34,906 nucleotides of DNA from Chloroflexota bacterium (lineage in GTDB: Bacteria; Chloroflexota; Anaerolineae; Anaerolineales; UBA11579). The notes beneath the pieces are model-generated. The model saw only the letters and a list, made by a program, of their open reading frames with translations. It made no database searches and had not been told where the DNA came from. The translations under genes were made by a program, and so were the position numbers. Of this stretch, positions 7,876 to 13,929 are shown one piece after another (within the stretch, counting starts at the first letter, position 1; each line of letters begins with the position of its first letter). The stretch covers positions 1 through 34,906 of the forward strand of contig VRUJ01000043.1 in NCBI GenBank assembly GCA_019456165.1, read 5' to 3'.

Positions 7876-8118
7876 ATGCCAATAACAGTAATTGTCCATA
7901 TTTCTAACGAAGATCCCATCGTCGGTGAAATTGAAGAAATGCCCAACTCCACCGATACCAACCTAGCCGTAAGCAACCCGCGCCGAAGAGATGGAAAAGA
8001 CATCCACTACATTGATAGTGACGTAACTATTGTACTTTGGCCCTGGAACAAAATCGCTTTTTTGGAAATTCTGCCTAGCGAGGAAGAGGAAAGGATTATT
8101 GGATTCGTTCGGGAATAA
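7876..8118 (+). CDS. Small beta-rich hypothetical protein
   Basis: An 80-residue protein that I do not recognise. The start at 7876 is chosen because the only earlier in-frame ATG, at 7813, lies inside the FHA gene; GAGAG sits just upstream. The sequence alternates short strands: 'TVIVHISNEDPIVGEIEEM', 'TNLAVSNPRRRDGKDIHYI', 'TIVLWPWNKIAFLEILP'. The pattern of a strand, then 'VGEI', then a closing strand recalls small Sm-like or SH3-like barrels, but I cannot show homology. It lies 10 bases after the FHA gene and 36 before the response regulator, so it is probably co-transcribed with the signalling cluster. Confidence 0.7.
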   Translation: MPITVIVHISNEDPIVGEIEEMPNSTDTNLAVSNPRRRDGKDIHYIDSDVTIVLWPWNKIAFLEILPSEEEERIIGFVRE

Positions 8119-8154
8119 TTATTTGTTAACTTAATTATTTTCAGGATAAACAAA

Positions 8155-8907
8155 GTGTCAGAAAACCAATTTGCCAACCGCCGAATACTGGTTGTAGACG
8201 ATGAAGAGCGCATAACGCGCTTTATTCGTTTAAACCTTGAACACGATGGTTTTCAGGTTGAAGAAGCCTTTAATGGGCAAAAAGCATTGGACCGCTTGCG
8301 GGAAACCTTACCTGACCTAGTCCTTCTCGACGTAATGCTGCCAGATCTAGATGGTTTCGAAGTACTCAGTATGATCAGGGAAAGCAATGACGTCCCCGTA
8401 ATCATGCTCACAGCTAAAGGCGAAGAAGAAGACCGCATACACGGTTTGGAATTGGGCGCAGATGATTATGTAACCAAACCTTTCAGCCCGCGAGAGCTCG
8501 TCAGCAGAGTGCGCGCTGTATTGAGACGCACAGTTGCTGCGCGCGGCACAACTACAGGTCTAATTGAAGTTGATACACGACTCAAAATTGACTTTGACCG
8601 CAGGGAGATTTGGGTGGATGGCAATCTCGTAAAGCTGCGCCCTACCGAATATCGTCTGCTTTATCATTTAGTACAAAACGCAGGTTGGGTGATTTCCCAC
8701 GATCAAATCCTCGCTAATGTGTGGGGTTACGAATACCGCGACGAACCGCATTACGTGCGTTTGTATGTAAACTACCTGCGCCAAAAACTTGAGCAAGATC
8801 CGGCCAAACCTAAATACATTCTAACAGAACGCGGCGTTGGTTATCGCTTTGTAGACTACAAACGAGAAAAAGGGTCTCCTACCAAAGCAGCCAAAAACGG
8901 GGAATAG
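8155..8907 (+). CDS. OmpR/PhoB-family response regulator
   Basis: A 250-residue two-domain transcription regulator. The receiver domain (about 9-125) has 'VVDDEE' with acidic Asp15-Asp16, the phosphoacceptor Asp59 in 'VLLDVMLPD', Thr86 in 'MLTAKG' and Lys108 in 'VTKPF'. A winged-helix DNA-binding domain follows (about 142-240): 'LRPTEYRLLYHLVQNAGWVI', 'DQILANVWG', 'VRLYVNYLRQKLE' and 'ILTERGVGYRF'. The GTG start at 8155 has CAGGA eight bases upstream. No histidine kinase is adjacent, so it is an orphan in this window. It may take phosphate from a distant sensor, or be the output of the Ser/Thr kinase cluster; the second option is inference from position alone. Confidence 0.93.
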   Translation: MSENQFANRRILVVDDEERITRFIRLNLEHDGFQVEEAFNGQKALDRLRETLPDLVLLDVMLPDLDGFEVLSMIRESNDVPVIMLTAKGEEEDRIHGLELGADDYVTKPFSPRELVSRVRAVLRRTVAARGTTTGLIEVDTRLKIDFDRREIWVDGNLVKLRPTEYRLLYHLVQNAGWVISHDQILANVWGYEYRDEPHYVRLYVNYLRQKLEQDPAKPKYILTERGVGYRFVDYKREKGSPTKAAKNGE

Positions 8908-8974
8908 GTTCTACAGTTTTCAGAATCTAACATAACACTAAGATTATATTAGCGTTTTTCTTGCGCTATTTTTT

Positions 8975-8980
8975 TATAAT
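8975..8980 (+). promoter_or_regulatory. Candidate -10 box before the FmdB-like gene
   Basis: A perfect TATAAT about 45 bases upstream of the ATG at 9026. No good -35 lies 16 to 18 bases before it, so this is only a partial promoter call. Confidence 0.3.
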
Positions 8981-9025
8981 ATTGCCACAAGTAAGGTAAT
9001 TACGCGTTATCTCATCTAAGAAACG

Positions 9026-9235
9026 ATGCCAAGCTATAATTTCAAATGCAATGTCTGCGGGCAGGTTTTTGAGAAACACCTTCCCGTTCATAATAATCAA
9101 AAAATTGTCGCCTGCCCAAACGGGCATAAACATGTAGAGCGTGTCTATTCCGCCCCTGCAATTGTGTTCAAGGGCAGCGGATTTTATTTAAACGATAACC
9201 GGCCGCGGTCTTCAAAAAACAAGGCAGTAAAATAA
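9026..9235 (+). CDS. FmdB-family zinc-ribbon protein
   Basis: A 69-residue protein with the family pattern 'MP.Y.(F/Y)KC..CG..FE' at the N-terminus and 'YSAPAIVFKGSGFY' in the second half, which is the FmdB signature. Proteins of this family are small putative regulators or metal-binding proteins of unclear function. The first half-site CNVC is normal, but the second reads CPNGH, so the usual fourth cysteine is missing and a His may replace it. It is a single gene after the response regulator, probably with its own promoter, and ends in a Lys/Ser-rich tail. Confidence 0.85.
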   Translation: MPSYNFKCNVCGQVFEKHLPVHNNQKIVACPNGHKHVERVYSAPAIVFKGSGFYLNDNRPRSSKNKAVK

Positions 9236-9335
9236 CCCTGAGTATTGTGTTATTAAATCCTTGAATCAAGATTAGGGCCTGCCAAACAAGCAGGAGAGGT
9301 AAATAATAGTTACAATAATATCCCCGCGCCCAAGA

Positions 9336-9683
9336 TCAACTATTCTCTACCTGTTTTTGGTTGGAGGGGCACAGGGAACGCAAATATTGCCAATTGTAAA
9401 TGCCGTGCCCATGGCCATCCTCCCAAACGATATTAATAGCATAACTACCCACAGCTTCCAGCTTTCGCATGCGGGTAATTTTGGCATCCATAAGGGGGAT
9501 TGAAAATACATTTTCATCTGGTTCAGGTGACATATTCTCATGCCCGCCCCGGCACTGGGCACAAGGGCAAGCATTACGCAGCAGGTCGAAAGGGTAAACA
9601 CAGGTTGCCCCATCGTTCCAGACGATAGTTAGTTCGGCAGTTTTTCTGTCTGCGGAAATTCCTGTTGGGGTTGTTTCACTCAT
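9336..9683 (-). CDS. DUF971-domain protein
   Basis: A 115-residue protein of the DUF971 group, which is also found as the N-terminal domain of gamma-butyrobetaine hydroxylase. It has 'PTGISADRKTAELTIVWNDG' (about 6-25), the conserved 'LLRNACPCAQCRGGH' (about 34-48) and 'VWEDGHGHGIYNW..LR..CP' at the end. The cysteine cluster suggests metal or Fe-S binding; some relatives sit near Mrp-type Fe-S carriers. The ATG at 9683 is chosen over 9788 because the family normally starts just before 'PTGI' and GAGG lies close upstream. It is the last gene of a leftward trio with the SH3 and diacylglycerol-kinase-like genes. Confidence 0.8.
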   Translation of the reverse strand: MSETTPTGISADRKTAELTIVWNDGATCVYPFDLLRNACPCAQCRGGHENMSPEPDENVFSIPLMDAKITRMRKLEAVGSYAINIVWEDGHGHGIYNWQYLRSLCPSNQKQVENS

Positions 9684-9729
9684 CAATGCCTCAAGGCTCA
9701 AATTCTTGCTTGCTTTTTCTCCGATTATC

Positions 9730-10224
9730 TCACGGAATTTCAACCAATAATAAATACAAACTTGCAGCCCACCCGCTGCGGTCTTCATCTACTGGAGTAA
9801 CTAAATACCACCAAGTAAAACCATCAGCCATTCGCGGTCCATCGCCCACTTCAAAAACCTCTGCATCGAATCCTAAAAAGAACACCTCAGAGCTGAGCCC
9901 AGGTTCCAAGCGGATATTTAGAGCGTCGCCTCCTGTGCCTGAGATTTGTACTAAACTTCCTACTCCAATCTCTCCAGGAAGTGGCGTGGGAGGTCCGGCC
10001 TGTGTTGGAGAGACTAATAATGTTGGGGTTAAAGTCGGAGGTGGAGGGGTGGAAGTGGCCCCCGGAATGAAGCTAAGCGCTGCAGTCGGGGAGCCAGATG
10101 GGACTCGCGGAGGGCGTGTAAACCAGACATACATTAAACTGATCGCGGTGAAGAGCAAGGCCAACCCAACGGCGCTCAATCCAACTGAAGGAATAAATAA
10201 GATGCGGAAAAAATTTTTAATCAT
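9730..10224 (-). CDS. Membrane-anchored bacterial SH3-domain protein
   Basis: A 164-residue protein with a short cytoplasmic start, one hydrophobic segment (about 8-34), then a Pro/Thr-rich linker (about 37-85) that would cross the wall zone. A C-terminal SH3_3-type domain follows: 'LNIRLEPGLSSEVFFLGFDAEVFEVGDGP' and 'WWYLVTP...SGWAASLYL'. Bacterial SH3 domains of this kind usually bind cell-wall or peptide ligands outside the membrane, so it likely faces the exterior. The ribosome binding site is weak. It starts 16 bases after the stop of the diacylglycerol-kinase-like gene, and the DUF971 gene begins 46 bases after its own stop. Confidence 0.8.
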   Translation of the reverse strand: MIKNFFRILFIPSVGLSAVGLALLFTAISLMYVWFTRPPRVPSGSPTAALSFIPGATSTPPPPTLTPTLLVSPTQAGPPTPLPGEIGVGSLVQISGTGGDALNIRLEPGLSSEVFFLGFDAEVFEVGDGPRMADGFTWWYLVTPVDEDRSGWAASLYLLLVEIP

Positions 10225-10240
10225 TTTCTAAGTATAGATT

Positions 10241-11203
10241 TTACCTTCGAGTCAGATATTCGGCGGGCTGCTTGAACAAACCATCCGGGGTATCACTTGG
10301 AATTAAAACTCTCAGCGCGCTAGACTGTACTTGAATTTCAATATTACGATTAATTTCGATTGGATCGCCATCTAATTGTACCGCCAGAGGCTCTTCTGTT
10401 TCAATAGACAATTGGTTAAATGAAAATTGTCGAACTTGCTTTGAGCGAGTGTGCCGGCCAGAAAGTAGCCTCCAAACATGCAACAAAGTCTGTCTTAAGG
10501 AAGCGCCAGAAAATAACCACAAATCCATGCGCCCATCATCCAAACATGCTTGAGGAGAAATTTCAGCCAAGCCACCAGCATAACCGCGAATATTACTTAC
10601 GACAGCAAGCGCAAATTCACCTTGGACCCGCTCCCCATCTACGATGAGATTGATATTCAAGCCTTTCCACACAGCAGCATCCCATAAAATTAGTGCGCTG
10701 TATTTGGCTAATGCAAACCGTCTGCGTCCTTGGCGGCGGCTTTCCAGCTGTTTCACCACGATTGCATCCAAACCCAAACCAGCCCACATCAGGAATGGAT
10801 TCTGGTTACACATACCCACATCTACAACCTGTACCCGTGCCTGCGCCAAAGCCTGAGCGCCCTGCTCCAATGCTCTCCTATGTGTAAAGTTCACACCTTT
10901 TAATCCTAGTTCTGAAGCCCACAGATTACTTGTCCCCGCAGGTAGAACGCCAAGTGCGGTTTGCGAACCCAGCAAGCCTGCCACAGCCTGACCTACCGAG
11001 CCGTCCCCACCTGCCACAAAAAGCGCATCCATCCCTGCCTGGGCGGCCTGTAGGGCTAATTGAGTAGTATGCTCACCCGATTGGGATGCAACGATCTCCA
11101 CCCGCCAACCGTTCATTTCCAGGCGCCGAACCGCTTGGGAGATCATCCCATCTGTAGCAAATCTTCCCGCAGCTGGGTTAAAGATTACGACTGCATCAAG
11201 CAT
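10241..11203 (-). CDS. Diacylglycerol kinase / YegS-like lipid kinase
   Basis: A lipid kinase-like protein of about 320 residues. From the chosen ATG it opens 'MLDAVVIFNPAAG', the standard start of the family, followed by the nucleotide-binding 'FVAGGDGSVGQAVAGL' and 'LGVLPAGTSNLWASELGL', and a C-terminal 'LDDGRMDLWLF' and 'QLDGDPIE'. Members phosphorylate diacylglycerol or related lipids at the inner membrane face using ATP. An in-frame TTG at 11326 would add 41 residues that do not match the family and would leave only 21 bases before the divergent kinase gene; GAGG just before the ATG supports the shorter form. The true lipid substrate is not determined. Confidence 0.85.
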   Translation of the reverse strand: MLDAVVIFNPAAGRFATDGMISQAVRRLEMNGWRVEIVASQSGEHTTQLALQAAQAGMDALFVAGGDGSVGQAVAGLLGSQTALGVLPAGTSNLWASELGLKGVNFTHRRALEQGAQALAQARVQVVDVGMCNQNPFLMWAGLGLDAIVVKQLESRRQGRRRFALAKYSALILWDAAVWKGLNINLIVDGERVQGEFALAVVSNIRGYAGGLAEISPQACLDDGRMDLWLFSGASLRQTLLHVWRLLSGRHTRSKQVRQFSFNQLSIETEEPLAVQLDGDPIEINRNIEIQVQSSALRVLIPSDTPDGLFKQPAEYLTRR

Positions 11204-11347
11204 AACAACCTCACAGCCAGATTTTACTTGAGATTCCCATTCCAGGAAGGTTTCTTTATTAGCGATTACATTGGGCAATAATAGCCTACCCTGGATATCT
11301 AGCCAGCTTTCCGGTACAATTCTCAAACCAATTTAGTAGGAAACATA

Positions 11348-12424
11348 ATGCCAGAAAAAGAACTGCTGAATGATCGCTACCGCATAGAAGAACAGCTGGG
11401 TAAGGGTGGTATGGCTGTGGTTTACCGCGCCCGAGACCTGATGCTGGAACGCGATGTATCCATTAAGATCTTACGGGAAGATTACTCCTCTGATCCTGCC
11501 TTCAGAGAACGCTTTAGGCAAGAAGCGAAAGCCGCGGCAAACCTCTCGCATTCTAACATCGTTACCATTCACGATTTTGGGCTGGACGAAAACCGCCTAT
11601 TCATCGTGATGGAATACGTTCCTGGAAAAGATTTAAACACAATCATAAAAGAGCGCAGCCGTTTCAAAATAGAAGAAGGAATATCCTTAGCCGTGCAAGC
11701 TTGTGCGGGAATTGGTTATGCCCATCGTGCTGGCTTGGTTCACTGTGACGTCAAACCGCATAACTTCCTGATAACTCCGGATAATCGATTAAAAGTGACG
11801 GACTTTGGAATTGCCCGCGCCCTGGCATCCATAAACCCAGATGAAGAAGCAGATATAGTTTGGGGTTCCCCACAGTATTTCTCACCTGAACAAGCCGCGG
11901 GTTCTGCCCCATCACCATCTTCAGACGTTTATTCTCTGGGGATTGTGATGTACCAGATGTTTACCGGGCAGCTGCCTTTCTTCGCAAAAACCACTAAAGA
12001 GTTTTCACGCCAGCACCGCTCAGCAAAGCCAATTCCTCCAAGAGAACTAAACCCGTTCATATCCCAAGAGTTAGAGGAGATAATCCTAAAAGTTTTATCA
12101 AAAGAACCTTCCGCTCGTTATCGTACCGCAGACCAATTAGGGCGCGTACTGATGACATTCAGCATACAATCAGATGACATCTTGGCAGAAACACCTAGCG
12201 GGAGCGAAGCAGAAACCCCCTCAAAACCCATAAGGAGTACCAGGAGAAGCCAGGTAACCGCGACAGGCGAACTTTCACCAACACAAGATACTCTTGAACC
12301 CAACGAAAGATCAAACATCGATTGGTTGGCAGTGGGGTTAGCGATTATCGCCATGATCACTAGCGGCGGCTTGATACCTTATTGGATATGGGTTTATTTT
12401 TCCACCAACCAGCCTATTCGCTAA
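11348..12424 (+). CDS. Membrane-anchored Ser/Thr protein kinase (HCD type)
   Basis: A 358-residue Hanks-type kinase. It has 'LGKGGMAVVYRARD' (17-30), catalytic Lys40 in 'VSIKIL', a catalytic loop reading VHCDVKPHNF (131-140), DFG at 152-154 and 'GSPQYFSPEQ' (173-182). Cys replaces Arg of the HRD motif, so this is a non-RD kinase that may not need activation-loop phosphorylation. A Ser/Thr/Pro-rich linker (about 277-322) leads to one membrane span (about 327-349) and only a few residues beyond, so there is no outer sensor domain. It is divergent from the lipid kinase gene, and rpe follows 61 bases later on the same strand. No phosphatase is adjacent, though the PP2C 6 kb away could serve it. 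Confidence 0.9.
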   Translation: MPEKELLNDRYRIEEQLGKGGMAVVYRARDLMLERDVSIKILREDYSSDPAFRERFRQEAKAAANLSHSNIVTIHDFGLDENRLFIVMEYVPGKDLNTIIKERSRFKIEEGISLAVQACAGIGYAHRAGLVHCDVKPHNFLITPDNRLKVTDFGIARALASINPDEEADIVWGSPQYFSPEQAAGSAPSPSSDVYSLGIVMYQMFTGQLPFFAKTTKEFSRQHRSAKPIPPRELNPFISQELEEIILKVLSKEPSARYRTADQLGRVLMTFSIQSDDILAETPSGSEAETPSKPIRSTRRSQVTATGELSPTQDTLEPNERSNIDWLAVGLAIIAMITSGGLIPYWIWVYFSTNQPIR

Positions 12425-12485
12425 ACAAACTTTTATAACACTTATCAATGCATCGTTCTGTACATACACCATCTTGTAATAATTA

Positions 12486-13163
12486 ATGTCAAATCCTAAT
12501 TTTATCGCCCCATCTATCCTAAGCGCTGATTTCGCCCGATTGGGTGAACAGATTGCAGAAGTTGAAGCCAACGGGGCAGACTGGATCCACATTGACGTAA
12601 TGGATGGGCATTTTGTACCCAACTTAACAATGGGACCTTTCATTGTTAAGACATGTAAACGTATTTCTAAGCTGCCTTTAGACGTTCATCTGATGATCTT
12701 TTCCCCGGAGCGATATATTGAAGATTACGCGGCTGCAGGTGCTAACAGACTTACAGTTCACGTTGAGGCAAGCAATCAGCTTCACCGCACATTACAAACC
12801 ATCCGGCAGCTCGGCTGCAAACCTGGCGTTGCCCTCAACCCTGGTACACCAGCAAGCATATTAGAACCTATTCTGCACTTGTGCGACCTCGTTTTAGTAA
12901 TGACAGTCAATCCCGGTTATTCCGGGCAGGAATTTCTTCCTGAGACCCTCCCTAAAATCAGGCAGATACGTGAGATGCTGGATAAAGAGAATCCCAAAGC
13001 GCTGGTCGAAGTAGATGGAGGCATATCTGTCCATACACTGCCACAAGTCAAAGAAGCAGGTGCTCAGGTATTCGTTGCAGCCAGCGCGATATTCAACCAT
13101 TCTGGAGGTATTGCCACAGGATTAAGAGAATTGAAAGATCGATTAGGCAAGCTTGCTCTTTAA
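12486..13163 (+). CDS. rpe: Ribulose-phosphate 3-epimerase
   Basis: Interconverts ribulose 5-phosphate and xylulose 5-phosphate in the pentose phosphate pathway. The 225-residue TIM barrel has the family hallmarks: 'APSILSADFARLGEQ' at the start, 'IHIDVMDGHFVPNLTMGP' (metal His and catalytic Asp), 'DVHLMI', 'VMTVNPGYSGQEFLP' and 'VEVDGGIS' with the second catalytic Asp, then a phosphate-binding 'AASAIF'. Its length is normal. No clear ribosome binding site precedes the ATG, but the N-terminus fits the family exactly. It is followed by a hairpin and by rpmB on the opposite strand. Confidence 0.95.
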   Translation: MSNPNFIAPSILSADFARLGEQIAEVEANGADWIHIDVMDGHFVPNLTMGPFIVKTCKRISKLPLDVHLMIFSPERYIEDYAAAGANRLTVHVEASNQLHRTLQTIRQLGCKPGVALNPGTPASILEPILHLCDLVLVMTVNPGYSGQEFLPETLPKIRQIREMLDKENPKALVEVDGGISVHTLPQVKEAGAQVFVAASAIFNHSGGIATGLRELKDRLGKLAL

Positions 13164-13191
13164 AACAAAAATCACGGCATACACCGTGATT
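13161..13191 (-). terminator. Rho-independent terminator of rpmB
   Basis: AATCACGG (13170-13177) and CCGTGATT (13184-13191) form a perfect 8-bp stem with a 6-base loop. Read on the minus strand the stem is followed by TTTTGTTTTA, so it suits termination of rpmB. On the plus strand no T-run follows, so for rpe it may act only as a stabilising hairpin. Confidence 0.75.
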
Positions 13192-13215
13192 CTGCACAGC
13201 CATATATAATTAACT

Positions 13216-13401
13216 TTATGCTGAAACCTTCACCATTGTCCGTATGCAGCGTGTGCACATTACCTTCTGCACCTTACGGCCATTCTCATATATGGATACT
13301 TTTTGCAAATTTGGCTTGAATTGCCGCGGGGTAGCTTTTCTTGACCACGGGCGATTGCGTCCGAAAACAGTCTTTTTATTACAAACTGAACATTTTGCCA
13401 T
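13216..13401 (-). CDS. rpmB: 50S ribosomal protein bL28
   Basis: A 61-residue basic ribosomal protein. It opens 'MAKCSVCNKKTVFG' and contains 'RPWSRKATPRQFKPNLQKV', the family core, and 'CTRCIRTMVK'. The four Cys as CxxC ... CxxC mark the zinc-binding form of L28. AAGGAA lies about nine bases upstream of the ATG. It is divergent from the Asp23 gene, the same neighbourhood seen in many Gram-positive bacteria (rpmB next to yloU-yloV), and its own terminator lies just past its stop. Confidence 0.95.
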   Translation of the reverse strand: MAKCSVCNKKTVFGRNRPWSRKATPRQFKPNLQKVSIYENGRKVQKVMCTRCIRTMVKVSA

Positions 13402-13423
13402 CTTTCAAATTCCTTTCTAAACT

Positions 13424-13444
13424 GGATGATATGATTTATCATCC
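13424..13444. promoter_or_regulatory. Inverted repeat in the rpmB leader
   Basis: GGATGATA (13424-13431) and TATCATCC (13437-13444) are perfect 8-bp arms around a 5-base spacer, starting 22 bases upstream of the rpmB ATG and just beyond its ribosome binding site. It could be an mRNA leader hairpin or an operator between the divergent rpmB and Asp23 genes. Function is not shown. Confidence 0.45.
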
Positions 13445-13521
13445 GAAATACAGCCGGACAATATTACCATAAATTACCATTCAAAACAACCCGAACTGTA
13501 TGATCTACTTGAGGTGAACAA

Positions 13522-13878
13522 ATGAACTATAAAACCAACCCATTAGGCAGCATCAACGTTTCTCCCAGGGCGATAGCCACCATCGCCTATCAGGCTGCAG
13601 TTGAATCCTACGGTATAGTTGGCCTAGCATCTAAAAACCTGGTAAATGGTTTAACCCAATTGGTTGTAAAAGACCCAACACACGGAATTGATGTACATTA
13701 TGATCAGAATGATATTAACATTGATCTTTATGTAATTGTAGAATACGGAACGCGGATAAAGTCAGTAGCATCCAGTGTTGCAAAAACTGTACGCTTCCAC
13801 GTTGAAAAGTCGCTAGGCATACCAATTAATGATGTCAACGTGCATGTGCAGGGATTACGCATTAGCGACTCTGATTGA
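13522..13878 (+). CDS. Asp23/Gls24-family envelope stress protein (YloU-like)
   Basis: A 118-residue Asp23/DUF322 protein. It has the conserved 'GSINVSPRAIATIAYQAAVESYGIVGLA' (about 9-36), a central 'DINIDLYVIVEYGTRI' strand pair and 'VNVHVQGLRI' at the end. Members are abundant envelope-associated proteins linked to stress tolerance, and the YloU type is almost always next to the DAK2 protein YloV, as here (51-base gap). The ATG has GAGGTG six bases upstream. It is probably the first gene of the operon with FakA-like and DegV genes. Confidence 0.9.
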   Translation: MNYKTNPLGSINVSPRAIATIAYQAAVESYGIVGLASKNLVNGLTQLVVKDPTHGIDVHYDQNDINIDLYVIVEYGTRIKSVASSVAKTVRFHVEKSLGIPINDVNVHVQGLRISDSD

Positions 13879-13929
13879 GAGCAATAATCTGTTATATTTA
13901 CAAGAAAAATCTGGAGCAATGAGACCCCA

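Noticed and set aside
9684..9788. Longer DUF971 protein from 9788
   Set aside because: It would overlap the SH3 gene, and family members begin just before 'PTGI'.
11204..11326. Longer diacylglycerol-kinase-like protein from TTG 11326
   Set aside because: The 41 extra residues do not resemble the family, the family start 'MLDAVVIFNPAAG' lies at 11203 with a GAGG before it, and the longer form leaves no promoter space for the divergent kinase.
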